A stretch of 11,509 nt of DNA from positions 1 to 11,509 of the forward strand of contig JAISLO010000181.1 of the NCBI GenBank assembly GCA_031290815.1, in the 5' to 3' direction. Under the pieces are notes generated by a model, which saw nothing but the letters and a program-made list of their open reading frames with translations, had not been told where the DNA came from and searched no databases. The DNA comes from Synergistaceae bacterium. GTDB taxonomy: Bacteria > Synergistota > Synergistia > Synergistales > Synergistaceae. The translations under genes and the position numbers were made by a program. Every line of letters starts with the position of its first letter. Position 1 is the first letter of the stretch. Shown piece by piece: positions 1 through 6,394 of this stretch.

Positions 1-1
1 A

Positions 2-97
2 TTGCGCGAAGACGTGGATAAAGCGAAAAAATCGATCCAAGTGGCGATCGACGATATAAAGGCTCTCAGTTTCAAAGAAATATCTCTAACCAACTAA
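2..97 (+). CDS. C-terminal end of an unidentified upstream gene (partial)
   Basis: An open frame runs in from the left edge and stops at TAA 95-97, giving 31 residues (LREDVDKAKKSIQVAIDDIK, then a short tail ending in SLTN). It is hydrophilic and looks like the amphipathic last helix of a soluble protein. Only 28 bases separate its stop from the preferred livG start, on the same strand, so it probably belongs to the same transcription unit as the transporter. The fragment is too short to assign a family. It is called coding because this frame stays open to a stop just before a ribosome binding site, while frame 1 meets a stop at 19-21. Confidence 0.6.
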   Translation: MREDVDKAKKSIQVAIDDIKALSFKEISLTN

Positions 98-125
98 AAA
101 GTTTCCGCTTTAGGGGGGAATGTGT

Positions 126-902
126 ATGGCTCTCTTGGAGACAAAGGGTGTTTCAATCAACTTTGGCGGACTGTGGGCAGTGAAGGATGTCGATTTTTTA
201 ATCGACACCGAGGAAATCGTCGGCCTGATTGGGCCTAACGGCTCCGGGAAGACTACGTTTCTCAATATAATAAGCGGACTCTATCGAGCCACAAATGGCG
301 TCATTACACTTTGCGGCGAGGATATTACCGGTCTGCGCCCTTTTGAAATCTTTCAGAGGGGAATTGCCCGCACATATCAATCAAGCAGATTGTGCTGGGA
401 TCTGAGCGTTGCCGACAACATCCTGATGGGGCTTTACACAAAGCATAAAAGGGGCTTCGTCGATATTATCCTCCGTCCTAAAAGCGCCGATGACGAGACA
501 TACGAATTTCTTCAGGAGTGCATGGATATGCTGAGTTATTTCAATCCGTCGCTCTTTAAGCTGCGCTATGACCTGACTAAGAATATACCTCATATCGACC
601 GAAGGCGTATTGAGATCTGCCGCGCTCTGGTAGGACATCCAGCCGTTCTGCTGCTCGACGAACCGACGGCTGGGTTGAACGACGAGGAAACTATGCAGAT
701 GATGATGGATATTTACAAGATCAAGAAAAAGATCAAAGATGTTTGTATCATCATTATAGAACATGACATGAAGGTGATGGAGCGGGTTCCTGAGCGCATA
801 GTGGTGTTCAACGCCGGACAGAAGATAGCAGAGGGTATTTATAAGGATATCATCAAGGACCCCGATGTGATCAACGCTTATTTGGGAGGCGCCGCAGTGT
901 GA
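126..902 (+). CDS. livG: LIV-type ABC transporter ATPase, LivG-like, with atypical signature motif
   Basis: Cytoplasmic ATP-binding subunit of a branched-chain-amino-acid-type (HAAT) importer, 258 residues from ATG 126, normal for LivG. Seen: Walker A GPNGSGKT (36-43), Q-loop ARTYQ (Q85), Walker B VLLLDEP (D178, E179), an H-loop IIEHD (H213) and the LivG-type ending INAYLGG. Odd: the ABC signature, usually like LSYGQQRR or LAYGDQRR, reads NIPHIDRRRIEI (153-164), so the invariant glycine is isoleucine. The frame is intact around it, so this is substitution and not a frameshift. ATG 126 is preferred over ATG 120 because the AGGGGGG ribosome site (112-118) lies at normal distance from 126 and almost touches 120. 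The stop overlaps the livF start. The substrate is not determinable; the family assignment is firm. Confidence 0.93.
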   Translation: MALLETKGVSINFGGLWAVKDVDFLIDTEEIVGLIGPNGSGKTTFLNIISGLYRATNGVITLCGEDITGLRPFEIFQRGIARTYQSSRLCWDLSVADNILMGLYTKHKRGFVDIILRPKSADDETYEFLQECMDMLSYFNPSLFKLRYDLTKNIPHIDRRRIEICRALVGHPAVLLLDEPTAGLNDEETMQMMMDIYKIKKKIKDVCIIIIEHDMKVMERVPERIVVFNAGQKIAEGIYKDIIKDPDVINAYLGGAAV

Positions 903-1615
903 GCGGCACCGTTGTCAATACATTGGAAATAGATGGACTGGATACCAGCTACGGTCGCATCCCGATGTTACGCGGTGTCAGTTTGAATGTTCCAGGTGGT
1001 CAGGTCTGCTGTGTTCTCGGAGCTAACGGCGCCGGCAAGACGACGCTGGCCAAGGCAATCCTGAACATAGTCAAGGCTGACAATGGAACCATGAAGCTGG
1101 AGGGGGAGTGCATGGACTCGTGGCCTACACATAAGAGAGTCAAGTCTGGCATCGCCATATCAGCGGCCGCTGTTGGCACATTTCACAAGATGACTGTCGA
1201 GGACAATCTGAAAATGGGTGCGTATTACATAGACGACTCTCTCCTTAATGAGAGACTTGAAGAAATATATCAGTCCTTTCCGGTATTGCGCGAGCGCCTC
1301 CGACAGAAGGCAGGCACGTTGTCCGGCGGCGAGCGAACGATGCTCGCGATAGCAAGGGCGGTCGTCAACAAGCCGAAGCTGCTGATTTTGGACGAGCCCT
1401 CTCTTGGTTTGGCTCCTATTATGGTCGAAGAGGTCTTCGAGATCATTCGCCGCTTACGAGCAACACAAATAAGTATTTTGCTGGTGGAACAAAATGCGGC
1501 GAAGGCGTTATCTGTGGCCAGCAGCGGATACGTCATACAAAAAGGCGCTATTGTGTTTTCAGGAACGGCTGACGAGCTGAGCAGGAGCGAATTTGTGGAA
1601 AATCCTGTGATGTAA
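899..1615 (+). CDS. livF: LIV-type ABC transporter ATPase, LivF-like
   Basis: Second ATP-binding subunit of the importer, 238 residues, typical of LivF. Seen: Walker A GANGAGKT (41-48), intact signature LSGGE (141-145), Walker B LLILDEPSLGLAP (161-173), and LLVEQNA (Q198) at the H-loop, where LivF proteins normally carry Gln instead of His. Odd: the family segment VPEGRR before the TVEENL helix is replaced by SAAAVG (88-93), so the PEGR motif is gone although the flanking GIA and MTVEDNL align. Translation starts at GTG 899 inside GTGA, overlapping the livG stop by four bases, with GGGAGG at 884-889 as ribosome site. This implies translational coupling and a LivG:LivF heterodimer. It should act at the inner membrane with LivH and LivM. 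Confidence 0.93.
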   Translation: MSGTVVNTLEIDGLDTSYGRIPMLRGVSLNVPGGQVCCVLGANGAGKTTLAKAILNIVKADNGTMKLEGECMDSWPTHKRVKSGIAISAAAVGTFHKMTVEDNLKMGAYYIDDSLLNERLEEIYQSFPVLRERLRQKAGTLSGGERTMLAIARAVVNKPKLLILDEPSLGLAPIMVEEVFEIIRRLRATQISILLVEQNAAKALSVASSGYVIQKGAIVFSGTADELSRSEFVENPVM

Positions 1616-1769
1616 GCCGTGTACAAGCCATCGAAAAATGGCAAAATGGAGATAAAAATTAGGGTGAGAGAATCGAGGTGGAAGCCAAGAAAAAATAATA
1701 TGATGCCTGATTTATCCGAGTCGGTTTATGAAACATATTATCTGCATATGGAAGAGGGGGAAGAGAAAG
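1616..1769 (+). other. livF-livK gap with an 8-bp inverted repeat
   Basis: This 154-base spacer is the largest inside the transporter cluster. It contains a perfect inverted repeat, ATAATATG (1695-1702) and CATATTAT (1734-1741), whose 31-base loop includes the small palindrome CCGAGTCGG. A weaker 5-bp stem (GCCAT 1627-1631, ATGGC 1638-1642) follows the livF stop. A separate promoter or regulator site for livK could lie here, but no convincing -35/-10 pair is visible. Confidence 0.35.
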
Positions 1770-2960
1770 ATGTCCAGAAAACTTAAACTGTTGTGCGTAT
1801 TCTTGCTGTCTCTGTTTGTGGCTGGTCTGATGATAGGAGATTCTTCCGTCGAGGCCGCCGAATCCGTTGTCAAAATCGGATTTTTAGGGCCAATAACCGG
1901 ATCCGACGCAGCAGAGGGCGCCGCGGCGAGGAATGCCTTCATGCTGGCAATCAGCGAGGCGAATAAGTCCGGCGAATTTCCATTCAAGATCGAAGTGATC
2001 GAGGTCGACGATCAGAGCACAGAAAATGTGGCTGTAGCAGGCGCTCAAGAAATCGTATCGGAAAGCGGCGTTGTTGCGGCATCCGGCTTCTGGAATTCAG
2101 GCCCTGCCGCAGCATCCATCCCCGTTTTCAAAGAGGCGGAGATCCCGCTTCTAATCTGGGGTGCGATACGAGAATCACTCACAAACGAGGAAAACGTTCC
2201 TTATATCACTCGCTCGGCGCCAACCGACAAGCAGGAAAATATACCGCTCGCGATAAAGGTTTTGGACGAGATGGCCTATAAGGACTGGTTTATCGTCTCG
2301 GATGTCAGTTCTTACGGCAGCGGTAACTTCAATGCTTTCAAGGCCGAGCTTTCGGCGCGAAAAATCACCCCCTTGGGCGAGGAACAGGTTCCGGAGGATA
2401 CTACCGACCTGAATGCTGTTGTGCAGAAGATCAAGGCGAGCGGCGCAAAGGCTGTTTACTGCGGAAGCACGGTCGCTATAGGGTCACAGCTCAAGCGCCA
2501 ACTCTTCGAGGGCGGAGTCAAGGACATCCTCTTCTGTGGAATTTCCGGCATGAAAACCGAGGATTTCCTCAAAATTGGAGCAGAGTCCGCAGAGGGTACC
2601 CTAGTCGTCAGCCCTGGGGTAATTCTGGAGGACACTCCAGAGGGCAGTAATTTCATCAAACTCTATAATTCACAGGGATACTCCGAGCCAATAGGTGCTT
2701 TTACTCCTTACGCGTACGAGGCGGCCCTGATTATCATAAATGCCCTTCGCGCCTGCGGAGAGAAACCGACCGCCGAAGCCATGGTAAAGGCTATATTGGA
2801 CAGCAAGACGACAGGCATCATGGGCACGACGACATTCAACAAGATTGGACAAACGGAAAACGTAGCGGCCTATTTGAATGTCGTACAGGATGGTAAATGG
2901 GTTCCCCTGGAGAAATCAGAATATCGCCAGGGCGGCAAGCTCACATTTGGCGGGAGATAA
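1770..2960 (+). CDS. livK: Periplasmic solute-binding protein of the LIV-type ABC importer
   Basis: Extracytoplasmic receptor (Peripla_BP_6 / type I periplasmic binding fold), 396 residues, normal length. It begins with a Sec signal peptide: RKLK basic end, a hydrophobic core at about 7-23, and a likely cleavage in SSVEA/AES near residue 29. There is no lipobox, so it should be freely periplasmic. The mature start VVKIGFLGPITGSDA is the usual first strand and glycine turn of the family, followed by the DDQSTENVAVAGAQEIV segment and, later, a PYAYEAALIIINAL helix. Start ATG 1770 is chosen because GAGGGGGAAGAG precedes it at good spacing. ATG 1728 would add 14 residues before the signal peptide without a clear ribosome site. 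The ligand is probably an amino acid or related small carboxylate, but cannot be read from the sequence. Confidence 0.93.
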   Translation: MSRKLKLLCVFLLSLFVAGLMIGDSSVEAAESVVKIGFLGPITGSDAAEGAAARNAFMLAISEANKSGEFPFKIEVIEVDDQSTENVAVAGAQEIVSESGVVAASGFWNSGPAAASIPVFKEAEIPLLIWGAIRESLTNEENVPYITRSAPTDKQENIPLAIKVLDEMAYKDWFIVSDVSSYGSGNFNAFKAELSARKITPLGEEQVPEDTTDLNAVVQKIKASGAKAVYCGSTVAIGSQLKRQLFEGGVKDILFCGISGMKTEDFLKIGAESAEGTLVVSPGVILEDTPEGSNFIKLYNSQGYSEPIGAFTPYAYEAALIIINALRACGEKPTAEAMVKAILDSKTTGIMGTTTFNKIGQTENVAAYLNVVQDGKWVPLEKSEYRQGGKLTFGGR

Positions 2961-2985
2961 ACAATAAACCCGAAATAAACACCAG

Positions 2986-3066
2986 GCCCCCTCGCGGGTG
3001 CGTGAGCTGAAACCTTTGTTATAAACTCACGCAGTCATTGAGTTCGGTCACGCCCCACGAGGGGGC
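2986..3066 (+). promoter_or_regulatory. Nested stem-loops in the livK-livH gap
   Basis: Two perfect inverted repeats nest in the 185-base gap after livK. The outer arms are GCCCCCTCG (2986-2994) and CGAGGGGGC (3058-3066). The inner arms are TGCGTGAG (2999-3006) and CTCACGCA (3026-3033), with a 19-base loop. The folded RNA would end 65 bases before the livH ribosome site. No T-run follows either stem, so a simple intrinsic terminator is unlikely. Stem-loops after a binding-protein gene are known to protect the upstream mRNA and keep binding protein in excess over membrane subunits, as after malE in E. coli. That role here is inference. Confidence 0.5.
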
Positions 3067-3145
3067 GCAGCGAAAAACGGCGAATCTATTTATGTTCGCC
3101 GGCCTTATGGGTTTGGCAAATAAGATGAAGGGAGGACGGCATATT

Positions 3146-4108
3146 ATGGACATGTTTTTCGGATTGGCGGTCAGCGCAATCCTTCTTGGCTGCACATATA
3201 CCCTTGTGGCAATTGGTTTCTCGCTTTTTTTCGGAGTAATGGATGTTGTGGTTTTTTGTTGTGGGGACATAGCCATCTTTGGATCCTTTGCTATCATGGG
3301 AGCTTATGTTGTGTCACAGAGTGCGGGATTGTTCGGCATATTCCCCTTCTGGGTCTGCGTTACACTGCTGATATTGATCGGGGCTGTTTTCTGCGCCGCA
3401 TGGGGATTGATCACTCACCAACTGTCCATCAAGCCGTTTCAAAACAGTTCGGAATTGATGCCTTTGCTGAGCACTATCGCAATGGGCACAGTTATAAAAG
3501 AAGTTTTGGGGCTGTTGTTCAAACCTGTCGTCAATACTATATCTACGGCATTTGACAGCGAGTCGGCCGTCACAGTGGTCAGCGGCCGCAACCCGCAGGG
3601 GTTCCCATCTCTGCTTTTACCTGGCGGGACAGTCGACGCTCGTCATCTGGTCATTATTGCTATTACCGCTGTACTTCTCTTTCTGCTATTTTTATTTTTG
3701 AACAAGACGAAAATCGGAATGTCCATGCAGGCGATATCGCAAAACAAAGAATTGTCCCTCATGACAGGAATCAACGTGTCACGCGTGATTATAATCACCT
3801 TTTTGATCGGCGGCGTTATGCTCGCAATCAGTGGTTTTTTGGTTGGCAGCTATCAAAAGCTCATGTCCTTTGACGATGGCGCAATGTATGGCGCAAAAGG
3901 ATTCTCGGCCGCTGTCGTCGGAGGTTTGAGGAATACATGGGGTGCCGTTATTGGGGGGATGCTCCTGGCTTTTGTCGAAGTGTTCGTCTCTGGATATATC
4001 CCGAGGGGGACGGCGTATTCCAGCATAGTAGCATTCGTAATCGTCGTAATTTTCATTGTATTCAAGCCGGACGGCATCATCGGCGACAAGTCGGTTGAAA
4101 AAGTATAA
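3146..4108 (+). CDS. livH: LIV-type ABC transporter permease, LivH-like
   Basis: First channel subunit, 320 residues, about eight hydrophobic segments, inner membrane. It opens with the family pattern GLAVSAILLGCTYTLVAIGFS leading into FFGVMD. The usual N-x-AHG stretch after this is VVFCCGD here, so the protein is divergent. The cytoplasmic coupling loop is recognisable at 187-214 (KTKIGMSMQAISQN through TGINVSRV), which contacts the ATPases. The C-terminal half has GFSAAVVGGLRNTWGAVIGG (252-271) and ends with FKPDGIIG. ATG 3146 is preferred because GGGAGG (3130-3135) sits ten bases upstream. The frame stays open back to TTG 3038, but that stretch covers the stem-loop region, has no ribosome site and encodes nothing membrane-like. 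Confidence 0.92.
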   Translation: MDMFFGLAVSAILLGCTYTLVAIGFSLFFGVMDVVVFCCGDIAIFGSFAIMGAYVVSQSAGLFGIFPFWVCVTLLILIGAVFCAAWGLITHQLSIKPFQNSSELMPLLSTIAMGTVIKEVLGLLFKPVVNTISTAFDSESAVTVVSGRNPQGFPSLLLPGGTVDARHLVIIAITAVLLFLLFLFLNKTKIGMSMQAISQNKELSLMTGINVSRVIIITFLIGGVMLAISGFLVGSYQKLMSFDDGAMYGAKGFSAAVVGGLRNTWGAVIGGMLLAFVEVFVSGYIPRGTAYSSIVAFVIVVIFIVFKPDGIIGDKSVEKV

Positions 4109-4131
4109 GGGACAAACGAGAGGAGCTAAAA

Positions 4132-5361
4132 ATGACAGACCTTGATTTTTCCAGATCTCAGGGAACCAAGATGTCCGAAAAAATTCTGACCGTCGCTTGT
4201 AACATCCTTGTGTTCGGATTGGTATTCCTGATGTTGCGTCTGCCATATCAGTTCAGTCTGACTCTTGTGGCTCTGGTGATTGCCGCACTGTTGTATATGG
4301 AGAAGAGCGGCGCGATGAATGCGGTGTTCTCGCTTTACATTCGCAACAAAGGACTGGCTGCTTCGTCGGCCATAGTTTGTATGCTGGCAATACCTGTATT
4401 GTTAGCCACATTCCGATATCAGTCCCACATAGCCGTCATGGCTGTCATTTATATTATGGTTTGCCTAGGCGTCAACTTTCAGATGGGTTCGGCAAATATG
4501 GTCAACTTTGCGCCGGCCGCGTTTATGGGCATTGGCGCATACTCGATGGCTGTAACCACCGTCAAGCTTGGCATCAGCCCGTGGTTTGGATTGCTCGTCG
4601 CCATAATTCTGTGCTCTGTCGCAGGACTTCTGATTGGGCTGCCAACTTTGCGAACGAAAGGTTATTATCTGTCGCTTGTTACCATGGCTTTGCAGTTGGC
4701 ATTTACACAATTAATAAAGAACATTCCCTATATCGGCGGCCCGAACGGTTTAAGCGGAGTAAAGGCTCTTAATATTGGAGGATTTTCGCTTTATAAATCA
4801 TATACATTTTTTGGGATGAAGCTGGCGCCGCACTTCTTTTATCTGATCTTCTGCATACTAATGCTTGCTCTGCTGTACTATATTGCCGTTCGGATATCAA
4901 TCTCCAGATATGGTCTTGTGCTGAACAATATCGCGCAGGACGAAATCGCCGCGAACTGTCTTGGAGTCAAAGTTTCAAGCTACAAGCTGTTTGCGTTTCT
5001 GATTGGAGCGATCTTCTGCGGTATCGGCGGCGCGCTTTACGCCAGTCTGACTTCGTTTGTCGGTCCCAACGACTTTACCTTCGCGCGGTCTCTAGTATTT
5101 ATTTGCATGGTAATTCTTGGCGGGATGGACAATCTGGTCGGTGTGTTGGTCGGAGCCTTTCTGTTGACTGTCATAACAGAGAAGCTGAGGGATTTTTCCG
5201 ACTACGCGCAACTGATCTATGCGCTGTTGCTGGTAATTATTCTCATTGTCCGGCCTTCCGGCCTCATCCCCAAACGCGTGCGCAACTATTGCGCGATCTT
5301 CGGTCGGGAACTCCTTCCCCCTTCGCGGCAAAACGTGTCGGAACCCACCGATACTCAATAA
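4132..5361 (+). CDS. livM: LIV-type ABC transporter permease, LivM-like
   Basis: Second channel subunit, 409 residues, about ten membrane segments. The first 90 residues form an N-terminal extension with extra hydrophobic helices, as in longer LivM proteins. The conserved core begins near 99 with HIAVMAVIYIMVCLGVNFQM, then FAPAAFMGIGAYSMA (126-140), GLLIGLPTLRTKGYYLSLVT (165-184), and a glycine-rich periplasmic stretch IGGPNGLSGV. The ATPase-coupling loop lies near 253-285 (SRYGLVLNNIAQDE to LGVKVSSYK). VILGGMDNLVGVLVGA (327-342) and IVRPSGLIP (372-380) complete the family pattern. A GAGAGGAG ribosome site precedes ATG 4132, 23 bases after the livH stop, so the two permeases are co-transcribed. 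The alternative ATG 4171 has no such site. Confidence 0.93.
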   Translation: MTDLDFSRSQGTKMSEKILTVACNILVFGLVFLMLRLPYQFSLTLVALVIAALLYMEKSGAMNAVFSLYIRNKGLAASSAIVCMLAIPVLLATFRYQSHIAVMAVIYIMVCLGVNFQMGSANMVNFAPAAFMGIGAYSMAVTTVKLGISPWFGLLVAIILCSVAGLLIGLPTLRTKGYYLSLVTMALQLAFTQLIKNIPYIGGPNGLSGVKALNIGGFSLYKSYTFFGMKLAPHFFYLIFCILMLALLYYIAVRISISRYGLVLNNIAQDEIAANCLGVKVSSYKLFAFLIGAIFCGIGGALYASLTSFVGPNDFTFARSLVFICMVILGGMDNLVGVLVGAFLLTVITEKLRDFSDYAQLIYALLLVIILIVRPSGLIPKRVRNYCAIFGRELLPPSRQNVSEPTDTQ

Positions 5362-5462
5362 CGCGATTTGAAACCTGTATTCAAAAATGGTTGAATTTTG
5401 TTTTTGCGATTTAATTGGCAATTCCAAATATCACTATATATCACTTGAGGGGAAGGTTTGAG

Positions 5463-6317
5463 ATGAAAATTGAGGCTGTGATGTTTGCGGTAATCGCGTC
5501 ATTTGCGCTGGCCGCCGCGCTCGCGTCCGTCGCCTGTGCTTCGGATGGCGTTTTTACCATGAAGGTTGGCGGTTTTGAGGTCAGCATGCTATCTGAGGTT
5601 CAGAGAAAGGGCGGGCTGGACATCCTGATAGGGGCGTCGAGCTCAGATGTCGAGAGGTTCATCCCGGACGGCGAATACCCGAACGCGGTGGCGGTTTATA
5701 TGATACGCTCCGCCGATGGCGTCGTCCTAGTGGACACGGGCTATGGAACAGCCCTGGAACGAAACATGGAGTCACTCGGGGTCAGGCCTGAGGATGTGAA
5801 GGACATCCTGATAACCCACAGCCACGGGGATCACATAGGCGGCCTGCTGAAGGAGGAAGAGCGGGCGTTTCCGAACGCGCGCATTCACGTCTCCAAGGCG
5901 GAGTACGAATGGTCGCCCTCCATGAGGGATGCGTTAGACAAGTACGGCGGCGACGTAAACATGATCGGTCCCGGCACCCTGGACGACGGCGCGGAGGTCC
6001 TGCCTGGAGTGCGAGCCATAGCCGCTTACGGACATACACCTGGACACACCATGTTCATGCTGGAGTCAAAGGGCGAACGACTGCTGTTCTGGGGAGACCT
6101 CACCCACGCCATGGCCATACAGATGCCGCGTCCGGGCGTGTCGGTGCGCTACGACTCGGATCCTGTCAAGGCCGCCGAGGTTAGGAAGTCTGTGCTCGAA
6201 TACGTATCAAGGAACAAGATTCCAGCAGCCGGTGCCCACATAGCTTATCCAGGCGTCGGCGATATCTCTGCCGATCAGGAAAATCCCGGGGGCTACAGGT
6301 TCACGCCGAAAAACTGA
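5463..6317 (+). CDS. Exported metallo-beta-lactamase-fold hydrolase
   Basis: Predicted secreted or periplasmic metal-dependent hydrolase, 284 residues. A Sec signal peptide covers about 1-26 (hydrophobic VMFAVIASFALAAALASV, likely cut in ACA/SDG). The C25 context (SVAC) is a poor lipobox. The metal site is complete: THSHGDH (H119, H121, D123, H124), H195 in HTPGHT, D212 in WGDLTHA and H259 in GAHIAYPG. DTGYG (91-95) before the motif is also typical. The substrate is unknown: lactones, esters and other small molecules are all served by this fold. ATG 5463 follows GAGGGGAAGG at normal spacing; the frame is open to TTG 5415, with no ribosome site there. It is 101 bases after livM, on the same strand, possibly co-transcribed. 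G+C is visibly higher than in livM. Confidence 0.88.
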   Translation: MKIEAVMFAVIASFALAAALASVACASDGVFTMKVGGFEVSMLSEVQRKGGLDILIGASSSDVERFIPDGEYPNAVAVYMIRSADGVVLVDTGYGTALERNMESLGVRPEDVKDILITHSHGDHIGGLLKEEERAFPNARIHVSKAEYEWSPSMRDALDKYGGDVNMIGPGTLDDGAEVLPGVRAIAAYGHTPGHTMFMLESKGERLLFWGDLTHAMAIQMPRPGVSVRYDSDPVKAAEVRKSVLEYVSRNKIPAAGAHIAYPGVGDISADQENPGGYRFTPKN

Positions 6318-6326
6318 CGAACATTA

Positions 6327-6332
6327 TATAAT
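6327..6332 (+). promoter_or_regulatory. Possible -10 box upstream of the DUF4153 gene
   Basis: A perfect TATAAT lies in the 77-base gap after the hydrolase gene, about 60 bases before the GTG start of the next gene. No good -35 hexamer is seen at 16-18 bases upstream, so this is a weak promoter call resting on one motif. Confidence 0.3.
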
Positions 6333-6334
6333 AA

Positions 6335-6381
6335 CTTCGATGACGTCCCTATGCACGTTGCGCTTCGCGGGCGCATCGAAG
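6335..6381 (+). other. Leader stem-loop touching the ribosome site of the DUF4153 gene
   Basis: CTTCGATG (6335-6342) and CATCGAAG (6374-6381) form a perfect 8-bp stem whose last base is the first G of the GGGAGGG ribosome site. A competing inner stem, TGCGC (6359-6363) with GCGCA (6371-6375), shares bases with it. The two folds could alternate and affect access to the ribosome site. This is a structural reading only. Confidence 0.35.
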
Positions 6382-6394
6382 GGAGGGTTCGTGA

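Noticed and set aside
120..122. ATG 120 as livG start
   Set aside because: It lies only two bases after the G-run of the ribosome site; ATG 126 has the proper spacing.
570..617. Frameshift as the cause of the odd LivG signature
   Set aside because: Residues on both sides align in the same frame, and the change is confined to a few codons.
3038..3145. TTG 3038 as livH start
   Set aside because: No ribosome site there, and the added 36 residues cover the stem-loop DNA and do not look like a permease N-terminus; ATG 3146 has GGGAGG upstream.
5371..5403. Intrinsic terminator after livM (ATTCAA/TTGAAT stem followed by TTTTGTTTTTG)
   Set aside because: The stem is only six A/T-rich pairs with an internal loop below it; too weak to call, though it could cause some pausing.
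5415..5442. TTGGCA (5415-5420) with TATATC (5437-5442) as promoter of the hydrolase gene
   Set aside because: The -10 match is 4 of 6 and the start of transcription would fall inside the ribosome site, so the leader would be too short.
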